Below are positions 11,227 through 23,800 of a DNA stretch of 64,000 nucleotides, in pieces. The notes under the pieces are model-generated. The model had not been told where the DNA came from. It saw only the letters and a list, made by a program, of their open reading frames with translations, and made no database searches. The stretch lies in assembly GCF_018294505.1 (NCBI RefSeq), contig NC_057800.1:471932582-471996581 (forward strand), in the 5' to 3' direction. Each line of letters starts with the position of its first letter. The stretch's first letter is position 1. Position numbers and translations under genes: made by a program. Origin of the DNA: Triticum aestivum (lineage: Eukaryota > Streptophyta > Magnoliopsida > Poales > Poaceae).

Positions 11227-12046
11227 CTCCTCCACCCACTCTTCATTCGTGGAGAGAGCCATCAAAACATACCTACACTTCCAATACACATTTTCTGAGA
11301 GAGAACCACCTACACTTGTGTTGAGGTCAAGATATTCCATTCCAACCATACGAATCTTGATCTCTAGCCTTCCCCAAGTTGCTTTCCACTCAAATCTTCT
11401 TTCCACCAAATCCAAATCCTGTGAGAGAGGGTTCAGTGTTGGGGAGACTATCATTTGAAGCACAAGAGCAAGGAGTTCATCATCAAGACACCATTTGTTA
11501 CTTCTTGGAGAGTGGTGTCTCCTAGATTGGCTAGGTGTCACTTGGGAGCCTCCGACAAGATTGTGGAGTTGAACCAAGGAGTTTGTAAGGGCAAGGAGAT
11601 CGCCTACTTCGTGAAGATCTACCGCTAGTGAGGTAAGTCCTTCGTGGGTGACAGTCATGATGGAATAGACAAGGTTGCTTCTTCGTGGACCCTTCATTGG
11701 TGGAGCCCTCCGTGGACTCGCGCAACTGTTACCCTTCGTGGGTTGAAGTCTCCATCAACGTGGATGTACTATAGCACCACATATCGGAACCACGACAAAA
11801 ACATCCGTGTCTCCAATTGCGTTTGAATCCTCCAAACCCTTCCCTTTACATTCTTGCAAGTTGCATGCTTTACTTTCCCCTGCTCATATACTCTTTTGCG
11901 TGCTTGCTTGAATTGTGTGGAGATTGCTTGACTTGTGCTAAGATAGCTAAAATCTGCCAAGAACTAAAATTGGGAAAAGGCTAGATTTTTATTTGGTCGA
12001 GTAGTCTAATCACCCCCCCCTCTAGACATAATTTCGATCCTACAAG

Positions 12047-12058
12047 TGGTATCAGAGC
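12047..12058 (+). other. Primer-binding site (tRNA-iMet), composite element
   Basis: TGGTATCAGAGC lies two bases after the LTR end at 12044. It is an exact match to the common plant initiator-methionine primer site, and it sets the boundary of the internal region. Confidence 0.9.
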
Positions 12059-12129
12059 ATTGGTCTCCATTTGCTTTGATTTCCATAGCTTTTGGTGGTC
12101 ATAGCCTTGGTTTCACAACCTAGGAGAGT

Positions 12130-14292
12130 ATGGCATCTAGCGAGGGAAATTATCACCGTAGAGGTCCTTACTTTGATGGTACTAATTTTGCTAGTTGGAA
12201 GCATAAGATGAAAATGCATATTCTTGGACATAACCCCGCCAATTGGGCTATTGTGTGTGTTGGCTTGCAAGGTGAATTCTTTGATAGGAGAGAACCGAAT
12301 CGTGAAGCTACCGCGGATGAGTTGAAGATGCTACAATACAACGCTCAAGCTTGTGATATCCTCTTCAACGGATTGTGCCCCGAAGAATTCAACAAAATCA
12401 GCCGTCTTGAGAATGCAAAGGAAATTTGGGATACTTTGATTGATATGCACAAAGGTACCGACTCCGTCAAGGAATCCAAGTTGGATGTGCTTCAAAGTCA
12501 ACTTGACAAGTTCAAAATGAAGGATGGTGAAGGTGTCGCTGAAATGTACTCTAGGCTTGGTCTTATCACAAATGAGATTGCCGGCGTAGGGAGTGAAGAG
12601 GTGACCGATAGATTCATCATCAAGAAGATCCTAAGAGCCTTGGATGGAAAATATGATACCGTGTGCACATTGATCCAAATGATGCCAAATTACAAAGATC
12701 TCAAGCCAATGGAAGTCATCGGAAGAATTGTTGCTCATGAGATGTCACTCAAGGATAAAGAGGAAATTCAAAACAAATCAAGTGGTGCTTACAAAGCCTC
12801 ATGTGAAGCCCCCACATCATCGAGTGAGAAACAAACCTTCAATGAAGAATTGAGCTTAATGGTGAAGAACTTCAACAAGTTCTACAAGAGTAGGAGCAAA
12901 GAGAGAAGCTCCAAGTCAAGGTCCTACAATGACAAAAGATCTTCTAGTCGAGAGCAAAACTGCTACAATTGTGGAAGGCCCGGACACTATTCCAATGAGT
13001 GTACGGCCCCCTACAAGAGAAGGGAAGATTCTCCCAAGAGAAGAAGTAGAAGAGAAGAATCACCATCTAGAGAAAGAAGGAGTAGAGATGATCGTTATGA
13101 ACGAAGACCCTCACAGAGAAGCAAGGATTCGGAAAGAAAGGACAAGTCATCAAGGAGCTACACAAAAGGAAGACACCAAGCTCATGTTGGTGAATGGGTA
13201 TCCGGCTCCGACTCCGACAACCACTCCAAGAGAAGCTATCACCCCGACTCCGAATATACTCAAGATGAAGGTGTTGCCGGTCTAGCACTTATGACAACCA
13301 ACTCCTACAACATATTTGATTCACCAAATGAAGGAGTTGGAACATGCTTCATGGCTAAAGGCCCAAAGGTATCACACCCCGAGGATGTTGATTTCAATAG
13401 TGATGAAGATGACTTGCTAGGTGATGATGATTTACTTGTTGACAACTCTAGTGATGAATACTATGATGAAACGTCAATTAATCATGTTAATCAAGATAAA
13501 ACGAATGACAATGATAAGGAGAAGATTGAGTCTCTAACTAAAGAACTAAACACTCTTAAGTTAGCTCATGAAACTATCTTAGGAGATCATTAAGAACTTT
13601 TAAGGACTCATGAGAAATTGCGCTTTGAAAAGCTCAACCTTGAGCAAGAGCATGAGTTCTTAAAAGCAATCAATGATGATCTTCGCAACAAAAGTTCTTC
13701 TTACATTGCCAAGCGTTTACTCTTATCCACTTACATGCCTCAAGTCAAGTCTAGTAACAAGAACAGGAAAGATTCTTCCTCTAGTAGTAGCAATAATCAT
13801 GCTAAATCCAATATTGTTGCTTCTAGTAGTTCTCTTGATTCCACTAATGATTCTCTTAGCCAAGTTACACTTGAGCAAGAAAATAGCTTATTGAAGGGAA
13901 TTATAGAGAAACGTGTTTACAAGAGCCTTGCCGGAAGTAAGCAATTCGAGGAAATTGTACGCAAGCAAGGAAGGCACCGGAAGAATCAAGGTGTTGGTTT
14001 TGAACGAAAGTTCAATGCCAATGGAGTTGAGTGGGAAGAAGATCAATACCCCAAGACGAAGTTTGTTCCTCAACAAGAGAAGTATGATCCTACTTCTCTC
14101 AAAGGGACACAAGCTCAAGATGATCTTCCACCACAAGACCACAAGCAAAAAGGCAAGGACGAGCTTCAAGAGGAAATTGATGCATTTGAAGAAGCTCCTA
14201 AGGCCTTGGTCAAGTGGGTTCCCAAGACTATTTCAAGTTCCACTTCATCAAGTACAACTACAACACTGAGGATTCCCATCAAGATGGTGTGA
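12130..14292 (+). pseudogene. Copia-type gag with one in-frame stop; no pol follows
   Basis: The ATG lies 72 bases after the primer site. Codons 1-487 (to 13593) hold a UBN2/Retrotran_gag_2-like domain (YFDGTNFASWKHKMKMH, LENAKEIWDTL, KILRALDGKYDTV) and an Arg/Ser-rich zone around a CCHC knuckle CYNCGRPGHYSNEC at 12961-13002. An acidic region follows. A TAA at 13591-13593 interrupts the frame, but the same frame runs on to 14292 with coiled-coil-like text (FEKLNLEQEHEFLKAIN) and a Lys/Gln-rich end. One base change probably made the stop, so the original protein would be about 720 residues. Protease, integrase and RT are absent downstream, so the element depended on proteins from elsewhere. 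The stub at 40200-40420 is a second copy of the start. Confidence 0.82.
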
Positions 14293-15191
14293 ATCCTGAA
14301 GAAGAAGAACTAGAGAGTTCTTGAGGGTGACTCCGCCAACATACTTTACTCTTATCATCTTGGCAAGAACAAGTGCAATCAACTTCCACATCTTGCACTA
14401 GTTCAAGGAGTCACAAACCCTCTTGTTGGTAAGACAAGGGACAAGGTAACCTAAAAGCTTTCATAGACATCATCTTGTGTGTGCATCACTTTATGTCTAT
14501 GGATATCCTTGTTTGTTCCTTGTGGGACTAACCCGTTAGGTATTGAAAGTGTAACTCACTCCAATGGATAGCTCCAAATGATCTACATCAACATTGAGCA
14601 TCCACATCTTCAACATCTACATGAAGTCATCATCGACAAAACCCATGGTTAGTTCATCCCTCTTAGGGGGGATCTCACATCTAGGGGGAGCTTTACTCTA
14701 AGAATTGAGCTAAAGCAACTCTAATGGTGTGAACACAACAATGCTTTATGTAAAAGTGGTAACCCCACTTGTGCTTAAACGATGAGTATGACCTATGATC
14801 AAATGTTCTCATTTGACTCCTAAGTCAATATACTCATATATAGATGACCTAGTCATCACAAATTGTTTGATAGATGCTAGAATTGGTTGTGCATGCTTTG
14901 CCACATATTTCAATTGCCATTTTATTGTGTGAGCATGTTGATTGCATATTTTACTCATTCGAGGACATCGACTTGTTGTTTTGATTGATTGGTTTTCTTT
15001 TCTTTTGGCAAGTGGATGGACAAGAATGCCTAAGAACCCTCTCTAGCTATCTATGCTTTTCTCGTCTCAAACTCTATTCATGCTACATCACAAAATTTGA
15101 TCAAGTCAGATTCGAACCACTCTGTGTGAGGAGCACTCGGAGTCCCCGATTCGTCATAGACTTAAACTTCCAAAACTTCTTTATGTGTTTC
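14293..15191 (+). other. Noncoding internal region of the composite element
   Basis: No convincing ORF is present. Two polypurine-like runs (TTAGGGGGGATC near 14662 and CTAGGGGGAGC near 14681) could be internal or fossil plus-strand primer sites. The region continues past the solo LTR insertion at 15192 into 18051, since the two sides share the direct repeat GTTTC. Confidence 0.55.
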
Positions 15192-18050
15192 TGTAACATC
15201 CCAAATTTTCAATTTGGAATGTTATACATTAGATCACCATGCATATTTTATTTTTCTTGCATTTTGGTCGATCCTAGAAATTTCACGCAACTCAAGGACC
15301 TTCGGAGAGAGTTGGAGATTTCGTTATTTTCATATTTGAGAATTTTCTCGAATTTGAAAAGAGGATCATTTGATTTATTTATTTTATCTTCAATTATTTT
15401 CCGATATCAAAATATGAGAGAGGGAATAATATGACTTTCCCAAAATATAGGAAAAATGAAGATTTAATAAATAGATCAAATTTCGTTTTCCGGTGTTTGT
15501 TTGTTTTTCTTTGCATAGGGAAAAATGTGCGTTTTCAAAAATTGCATTTTAGGTCCGGAGTAAAGTTCATTTTGTTCGACTCATTTTTAGGAGTCGGGGA
15601 AAATTTACTTTAGGTTTTTCAGAGTTCGTTTAGTTTGTTTTCTTTTGTTTTTCTGCGCGCGAAATCAGTTAAAAAAAAGAGAGAGAGCAGCGCCCCGCCT
15701 AGGCCAAAGGCCCAGCCAGCCGGCCACCCCAGCCCCTGCGTGCTAGTGCCAGGCGCCAGCCAGCGCCGCCGCCTCGCTCAGCCGAGTCCAATTTGGACTT
15801 AGGCCGGTAGCCCCTCCCCTTTCCTTTGTTCCGTTTTCTTTTTCATCTAGGATTCATTTTCCTACTCTATTTCTTGTCCCCTACCCCAAGAAACCCCCTC
15901 CTCTCTCCTATATAAATACCCCCATAGACCCCCCCTCTCCTCACACCAAAAACCCAAACCCCCTCTCCTCCCCAAGCTGCGCCCCACCCCGCACGCCTCA
16001 CCCGCCGCCGCGCCACCCCACACCCGCGCCGCCCCACCTCGCCCACGCTGCCGCCTCCCAACGCCGCCGCCTCCCAACGCCGCCGCCTCCCAACGCCGCC
16101 GCCGGAGCCCCTTGCCGGAGACCTCGCCGGAGGTAGCCCCGCACCGCATCTTTTCTTTTCCTCGGATCGTTTTCTTCTAATCATTCTGATTCTTTTCCTC
16201 TCTTCCAATTCGTTTTCTTTCCTGTTCTTCTCTAAACCGTTCCGGTTTCTAGATCGGTTTTGTTTCGGTTTTCTTTTCCGAAAACCCTAGATCGGTTTTC
16301 GATCTTCTTTCGGACCGTTCGTCTCAACGAACGTGATCACCGATTATTCCCCGGTTAATGACGCCCATTCGTTTAACCGTTCGTCTCTTTTCTTTTCGTC
16401 GGATTTATTCCGCGATCGCGATCTCAGATCCGATCTTTGTTCTAGTCTTTCTTCTCGCTCGTTTATCGGAATCAGGTGATTCAAGCGCCTGGAGTTTCGT
16501 TTCGAAACCGCCGTTCCATGTAATCAACTTAAACAAGTTTTTGCCCCGGTAAAATTTGACCTAGTTTCAACTTGCTAGAACCGAGTTGTTTTCTTCCGCC
16601 GTTTGTTTTCCGTTTCTTTGTTCGGTTCGTTCCTTCTTTGCAACCGGAGTTCTTAAGTTGAACTTTCTGGTTCATTCTCTTGTTTGAGTTTTACTTGTGC
16701 ATTAGATGAGTACTTATTGTGTGGTTACTATTGCTTGCTTACGATAGATTGACCAGAGTGTGATGAGTAGATCTATCAAGAGTTTTGAGTGCGAATCATC
16801 TTCATCAACGTTGCAGGCAAGTTCACACTTTGATCATACCTTTTCTACAACCCATGTTTTATTGCATTAGATCAATCCTCTCACATTGCATGATTAGGAT
16901 CTAAATAAATTGTGGGATGGGAAGTAGATGAGGTAGTACCTATCACCTGTATTATTATGAAACCTTCGGGAGTTACTTCTACGTTTGCTTATTATGCCAT
17001 GCTATGCTAGTAGACGTGGATTGGGTGAGTGATATCCATGATAGATGTGAGTTGATAATTTTAATGGTTTATCTAAGGTGGCAACTTAAACACACATCTG
17101 GGTGGATTGAGGCACCTGATTTCTATCAGGACTTGCCTATTTTTTTTGGACCGCCACCCAGGCTCAAAGGGATCATAAGATAATTCATGCTAGAAACTTC
17201 CGTGTGCAGCCACATGCTACTATGGGCTCTGGCATAGTTGACTAAGTTGTGCGAACTCTTACAGTGGTAGACTAGCAGATGTAGGGGTTGTAGGTGGTAC
17301 GGTCTACCCGATCGTAAGGTGCTAGCACTTCTGAAAGACTATGTCTCGGTCATCCGTTTCTCAAACACCATGTAGTGCGAGAAAACAAACGGAGGCAATC
17401 GAGTCATGTGGGAAAAAGTGCGCAAACCTCTGCAGAGTGTACAAACTAATCATGATTAGCCGTGTCCCCGGTTATGGACAACTTGAGTATCTAGTACTTG
17501 AATATCATGTGAATCTCATCATGTTACTTCTAATTAATGTTGTTGGGTTTTAATTATTTTTAATTGGGATTGAGAATGCTGTCAACCATTCTCAATGTTC
17601 ACCAACCACCATGATAGTTAAATAAATTTATTCCTTTGTAGTAGGGAAAAATTGGCTTTAGGCAAAAACCTTATAACCATAGAGCTTTTCCACCAGCCAA
17701 ATATGCATGTAGTGATAGCCTTTGTTCATCATTCTCTATGGTGTGAATTTGCCAGTACATTCAATGTACTGACCCGTTTCGGGCTGCAACGTCTTATGTT
17801 GCAGGTTTCTTACGACGAGTAAGTGATACATTAGGGTTACAATTTCTACACTCAACTTTGCCGTTGGTGTTGATGGGAATCCACAACCTTGTTGCTTCCG
17901 CTATTTGGATTGAGGTAATAGTATTTACATTACTTTATACATGTGATTTACCTCTGTTATAAATCCTTCGAGTACTGTGTGTGTCAGCATACCGATCCAG
18001 GGATGACACCTAAGCACAGAGACTTGATCCATTCGGGTCGGGTCGCTACA
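15192..18050 (+). mobile_element. Solo LTR of a Gypsy-like element, TSD GTTTC
   Basis: It starts TGTAACATCC, ends GGTCGCTACA and is flanked by the perfect 5-base repeat GTTTC (15187-15191 and 18051-18055). Its length is 2,859 bp. No primer site, polypurine tract or coding region is present, so it is a solo LTR left by LTR-LTR recombination. Its 3' half closely matches the LTRs of the minus-strand element at 45510-55667, while the 5' half has diverged. A TATA box (TATATAAATA) is at 15909-15918. ORFs on both strands in the GC-rich zone 15860-16210 are composition effects. Confidence 0.9.
17753..17823. promoter_or_regulatory. Three adjacent stem-loops in the solo LTR
   Basis: First, a 19-base near-perfect palindrome CAGTACATTCAATGTACTG (17753-17771; only the centre base is unpaired). 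Second, CTGCAAC (17784-17790) pairs with GTTGCAG (17798-17804). Third, CTTAC (17809-17813) pairs with GTAAG (17819-17823). The same set is found inverted near 45743-45808 and 52859-52924 in the related element. The stems are kept while the linker bases differ. Confidence 0.7.
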
Positions 18051-18805
18051 GTTTCGGTCTGACCGATTCATCCATTTCGGTCATACTGAGATCACTAAGT
18101 CGATCTAGGTTTTCAATCTCGGTGCAACCGATTTGAACTTTTCGGTCACACCGAGTTGCTGTAACTGTCAATAGTTATGCATCTCGGTGCTACCGAGTTG
18201 TTCCACTCGGTCACACCGACAGGGTCGGGCTATATATACTCACGGGCAAAATTTTGGAAATTTCTCCGAAACCCCTTCGCCCGCGCATAGCTCGCTCTGC
18301 CTCCTGGGTCTCCGGATCATCCTCCTCGTCGCTAGCCGCCTCCTGCCCACTGGTCTCCGCCGCTGTCAACGGAATTCTTCCCCGCCGTTGCCGCTGTAGC
18401 GTGTTCATCACCGAACTAGGGTATGGACTCGACCACAGTGCTATCCCCGTCCGATTCCTAGCACATTGTGTTCATTATGATTCTTACCACGATTTAAACG
18501 CTTCTATCCAGTCAAAACACTCCATAGATTAGAGTTGAATCAAAAATTTAGGGTTAGGTTTCCGCTGAAACCATCTCGGACCCACCGGGTTGCAGAACTC
18601 GATTCCATCGATTCGGCCAAGGCCATTGCACATGTGGTTCTCGGTCTGACCGAGAATTGCAAATCGGTGTGACCGAGTTCAGGACTTTGTGAAACCCTAG
18701 CAGTCTCGGTGCCACCGAACCGTGACTCGGTCTGACTAAGTTCACTAGTTTAGGTTCCAACAGCTGCTTCGGTATCACCGAGTTTGCCAATCGGTTGATC
18801 CGAAA
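18051..18805 (+). promoter_or_regulatory. Second palindromic array with internal TATA box, upstream of ORF2
   Basis: Units such as CTCGGTGCTACCGAG and TTCGGTCACACCGAG occur about six times before 18225. TATATATA at 18231-18238 follows in the context GGGCTATATATACTC, and about six more units lie at 18574-18805. The order array, GGCTATATATACTC, leader, ORF copies the LTR arrangement at 10739-12130. This suggests an internal promoter for the ORF at 18934. It could instead be an LTR fragment of a related element captured long ago. Confidence 0.6.
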
Positions 18806-18933
18806 TGCTTTCTGTGGAAAACTAAAACTAAGTTTTTGACTAATTCTTTTGCAAAAACCTCTGCATTTTGTGATGCTCATCCACTCTATCTCATCTATAT
18901 CTATTCACAGGGTCTGTTGTCAGTGTTTGCAAC

Positions 18934-20840
18934 ATGTCTGACCAGAGTGACAGCCAGAACAGGTCAGAGGAGCAGGTTCACCTGAGTGAGGGCACTAGTC
19001 CCTCTAGTAGTTCAGATGACGGTAGCAGGAGCACCCCAAGCAATTTGCCAAAGGCTGCCACTAGAGCAAGCAAGAAGAAAACTTCAGAGTCTGAGGATGA
19101 AGACTATGTGGCCACTGAGGATGAGGCCACATCAAAGAAGAAAGTGGTTAAGGAGTACAGCTCAGCTGCAGTTAAGCCAGGAATGAAGATCAAAAGGCCA
19201 GCAGGAAGACAACCAATGTCTAAGGCCAGAGCATCCTCTCAAGCATCTTTGGAATCTCAACCCAAAGAGCCTGCTGTAGAAGGAAAGAAAAGGAAGGAAA
19301 GGGTCAAGAAGACCATGGCCAGAGTGATTGGAAAGGCTTCCATGATGGAAGAAGAAGAGGAAGAAGAGGTTATTGCACCAGCATCCAAGGCACGGAAGCT
19401 TATGGGTGATGCTATCAGGATAGGGGCTGCATCATCAAAGCCCAAAGAAGCACCCAAAGATGCCTCCAAGCCCAAGACTGCACCAAAGAGAAATACCAAA
19501 AACATACCAGCTGCTGAGAAGAACAAGGCCCCAGTGCCTGAGACTTTTGCTGAAGAAGAAGATGAAGAGCATGTTCTGAGAAAATTGAAGCCAAAAATTC
19601 TAGACCATAATGATGCTCATCCTGTGGCTGAGAACATGAAGATCAGGAGAGACTCAGGACTGAGGAAATGGAGAGAGACAGATCCATATGCTACCAGGAG
19701 AAGGACTGATGTTGATTATAGGTTCCACACAAAGGAACAACATGATTTCTATGAGACAGTGTTGCTGGACAAGAAGCCTATGGTGTGTGAAATGAGGTGG
19801 GTCAACTGGACCTACATGAAGGAAAATGAGGAACACTATCCTGGTGTGTTTGACAGCTTCCGTGCTTGTGGAGTTGCAGACTTTGTTGGGCAGAAGCTCA
19901 CAAAGTGGAATGAGGAGCTCATAATGCAATTCTACTCCACATCACACTTCTATCCAGATGGCAGGATAGTATGGATGTCTAAAGGTACAAGGTACCACTC
20001 AACTATTGAGGAATGGGCAAATCTGATCAATGCTCCTAAGGAAAAAGAAGATGACTTGGATGTCTATGCCAAGATAAGATGGATCGCAACTCTATGGCAA
20101 ATATGTACAAGGAGATTCCTGAAGATGATCTTGAGACTCACCAGTTTGGGTCAGTAAAACACTTGCTGTCAGGGCTGCCTACAATCAATTGGATCCTTAG
20201 GCACACTCTCTTGCCCAAGTCTGGTGATCACAGAATGATCAGAGGCCATGCAATTAACTTGCTACATATATTTGATGTGCCATAGAAGTTCAAGGTCATG
20301 AGCCTTATAGTTGAGACTATCAAGAGGACTGCAACTGACCAGAAAAGAAGTTGTGGATATGCCCCACAGATCCAGGAGTTGATAAACTCAAAGATGGGCA
20401 CAGGCACATACTTGTTGGATAAGGAACTCTTGCCTATCTACCCAGACTTCGAGGACAACCAAGTTGTGATGAATGAAGATGAACCCTCCTTAGTGCAAGC
20501 ACAAGCAAAGAAGGAGAAGGCAAAGATGGAGAAGGCTGCCAAGATGCCAACTTAAGAGGAGGCATCTGAGTACTTTTTGAAAAGCAAGCAGGACCAGCTT
20601 GGTTACTTGATAGCATCATCTCTGAGGATTGAGAAGGGGTTGGCCACCCTAACTCAAAACCAGGAGAGTCTGGAAAGAATGTGGAACAAAAATTCTATGA
20701 TTTAGATGTCAAAGTAACTGAGATTTAGTCTGTTGTGGAGCAGCTACAAGATGACATGCAGGAGAGGAAGGGCAAGACAACCACTGATGCATTTGCCAGA
20801 GTGCCTCGAGCTCAGAGATCTGCTGTAGTGCCTGTACCAG
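18934..20840 (+). pseudogene. ORF2 of the composite element: plant transposon-associated-like protein, broken
   Basis: The first 407 codons (18934-20157) are open. Residues 1-230 are low complexity, rich in Ser, Lys, Glu and Ala, with several KKK or KRK nuclear-signal-like runs. Residues about 265-385 look globular (RFHTKEQHDFYET, WNEELIMQFYSTSHFYPDG, STIEEWANLINAP) and resemble the putative plant transposon protein domain found beside retroelements; that match is from memory. A frameshift near 20080 moves the coding signal to another frame (20079-20285), which then meets stops at 20283, 20553 and about 20700. Lys/Glu-rich coiled-coil text (VQAQAKKEKAKMEKAAK) follows. The coding signal is cut at 20840 by a solo LTR and resumes at 37826. 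No catalytic motif is seen. Confidence 0.62.
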
Positions 20841-23800
20841 TGTAACACCCTCGATGCGACTATATCTCCCACGTGTCCAGGCATGACTTAGAGGCATAAT
20901 CGCATTGAAGGCATATGTCGCAAGTTAGGCAATCTTCACAACATCCCATGTAATATGAATAATAAAGGGGAGATAACATAGTTGGCTTACACTCGCCACG
21001 TCAATCAAGTACATAAATAACATTACATCATCCAAACACTCATGGCCCGACTACGGCGCCAAAATAAAAGATAACCAACATGCGACAACGGTCCCGTTCA
21101 CCCCCAACTGGGCACCACTACTGATCATCGGGAAAGGAAACATAGTAATGTTGAGAGTCTTCGTCGAACTCCCACTTGAGCTCAAACGCGTCTCCTGGAG
21201 CGGAATCATCAGGCCCTGCATCTGGTGTAATAGTAATTTGTGAGCCACAGGGACTCAGCAATCTCGCACCCTCGCGATCAAGACTATTTAAGCTTATAGG
21301 TAAGGCAAGGTAAAAATGAGTGGAGCTGCAGCAAGCGACTAGCAAGTATGGTGGCTAGCTTATACGCAAAAGAGAGCGAGAAGAGGAGGCAAAGCGCGAG
21401 TGAGAAACTAGAGAACCACCTGCGCAAACATTACTCCAACACCGTGTCCACTTCCCGGACTCCGCCGAGAAGGGGCCATCACGGTAACACACTCAGTTGA
21501 ATCATTTTAATTAATTAAGGTTAAAGTTATCTACAACCGGACATTAACAAATTCCCATCTGCCCATAACCGCGGGCACGGCTTCCGAAAGTTCAATCCCT
21601 GCAGGGGAGTCCCAACTTAGCCCATGACAAGCTCTCACGATCAACGAAGGAATAGACCTCCTCCCAAGACGTTCCGATCAGGCTCAGTATCTCGGTAATT
21701 CAAGACACTTCGATAGGTTAAAACAAGACCAGCAACACCACCCGAATGTGCCGACAAATCCCGATAGGAGCTACACATATCTCGTTCTCAGGGCACACTC
21801 AGATGAGCAAGACGTCGGGTAGGCCAGCCCAGAGTTGCCCCTGGTAGCCTCGGACATCGCTCGGTGGGACCAACACTCAGAGGAGCACTGGCGCGGGGGG
21901 GTTAAAAAAAGATGACCCTTGAGTCTGCAGAACCCAAGGGAAAGAAAAGGCTAGGTGGCGAATGGTAAAACCAATGTTGGGCATTGCTGGAAAAGCTTTA
22001 ATCAAGGCAAACTATCAAGGGGTTCCCATTATAACCCAACCGCGTAAGGAACACAAAATCCGGGAACATAACACTGATATGACGGAAACTAGGGCGGCAA
22101 GAGTGGAACAAAACACTAGGCGAGAGGCCGAGCCTTCCACCCTTTACCAAGTATATAGATGCAATAAGATAACATAGCAATATAATGATATCCCAACAAG
22201 TAAATAAATGTTCCGACAAGGAACGGCCTTCAATCTTCACCTGCAACTAGCAACGCTATAAGAGGGGCTGAGCAAAGCGGTAACATAGCCAATCAATGGT
22301 TTGCTAGGACAAGGTGGGTTAGAGGTTTGACATGGCAATTTGGGAGGCTTTAAAGCAAGTGGTAGGCATCGTAGCATTGGCATAGCAAAAGAGCGAGCAA
22401 ACTAGCATAGCAAAGATAGTAGTGATTTCGAGGGTATGATCATCTTGCCTGCACAGGTGTCAGAGTTGACTGGATCCTCGAAAGCAAACTCAACGGGCTC
22501 CTCATTAGCAAACTCGTCTCCCGGCTCTACCCAAACAAGATAAACAAGCAACAAGGATACAATCAACCACGTGCAAAATCAAACAACACGATGCAAAGAT
22601 GATATGCTATGCGGGATGCGATGCGGGATGCAAAATGCAAGATATGACAGGAAAAGCATGAACCTGGCCTCAACTTGGAAAGACAAGTGTGCCACTGGAA
22701 AGATGAGATGAAATCGCTTACAAGCGATATAAAGAACACCGGAATCGGAGTTACGGTTTGGAAATGGCAAGCGATTCAAATATGACACCAGTCTGCGATT
22801 TACAGCAAGTAGCCATCTAAATGCAATGAGATGAACATGCTACAGCACCCAAACATGACACAAAATACATGGCAGGGATGCACACAAGATGCTTAACAAA
22901 AGTCTAGCACTGAGCTACGGCCAATTCATCCATTAACAGGTTCAAACAAGCATGGCAAAATTGCATATGGTAAACAGATCCCAGACTTACTGAAATTAAC
23001 ACTTGTCTGGAATTTCAGATCAGGTAGCACTCTTCGGAGCAACAATACTACATGCTACAGGACCTGAACATGGCAAAGTAAAGCATGGCATGGAGCTACT
23101 AAAATAGCTTAACAAAAGTCCCTTAGTGACCTTGAGCCAAAAGGGATCAGAAAATACAATTGCAAGCATGTGAACATAGCAAAAACATGATCAGTTTTTC
23201 AGACTTAGTGAAAACTGGCACATGCTGAAATATAACTCAAGTAGGCATGTTTACGAGCTCGATGCACTCACTACGGTGCAAGTCATGGCAAGAAAAGCAT
23301 ACACCCATAAAGAAGGCACAAAATGCAAGCTAGACATGGCAAGAACAATAACATAGCATGGAGGATCAACTACAACATCATCGGCAAAATTGCAAACAAG
23401 TTGACAATCTGCCCAGATTCACAAAGTAGCAAAAGTAGAGCTCGATTGACTCAAGCAAGGGTGCTCCATAATTGTAAACAAAGACATGGATGGATAGAGC
23501 ACTACAAGATTAACAAAACTCCCTTACTGATCATCCTCAAAAGAGGCACGGATCACTAGGAAACAACAAGAACATATGGCATCATGAGATAAACAGGTCC
23601 ATGACTTAGTGAAATTGCTAAGACCCTGAAAACAGAATTAGCAAGTGCACCACTTTGCAAGCTTGCACAAGTCACCACACACATCACAAAAATACATGGG
23701 TTGCACCTCTGGAAAGATGACAAAACCCTTAACAAAACACATATGGAGCATCAGGGCATATCATGCACACATTAATCATGGCAAAAATGACAAAAACCTA

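Larger units (their letters stand above)
10568..12044 (+). repeat. Left LTR (5'-truncated) of the composite Copia-like element
   Basis: It aligns base for base with 38685-40111 apart from small differences and a 51-base gap in the right copy. It lacks the first 195 bases of the LTR, which are replaced by the broken chromovirus. It ends CGATCCTACA before an iMet primer site. It holds the palindromic array and a TATA box. No TSD can be read on the left because the end is lost. Confidence 0.88.
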
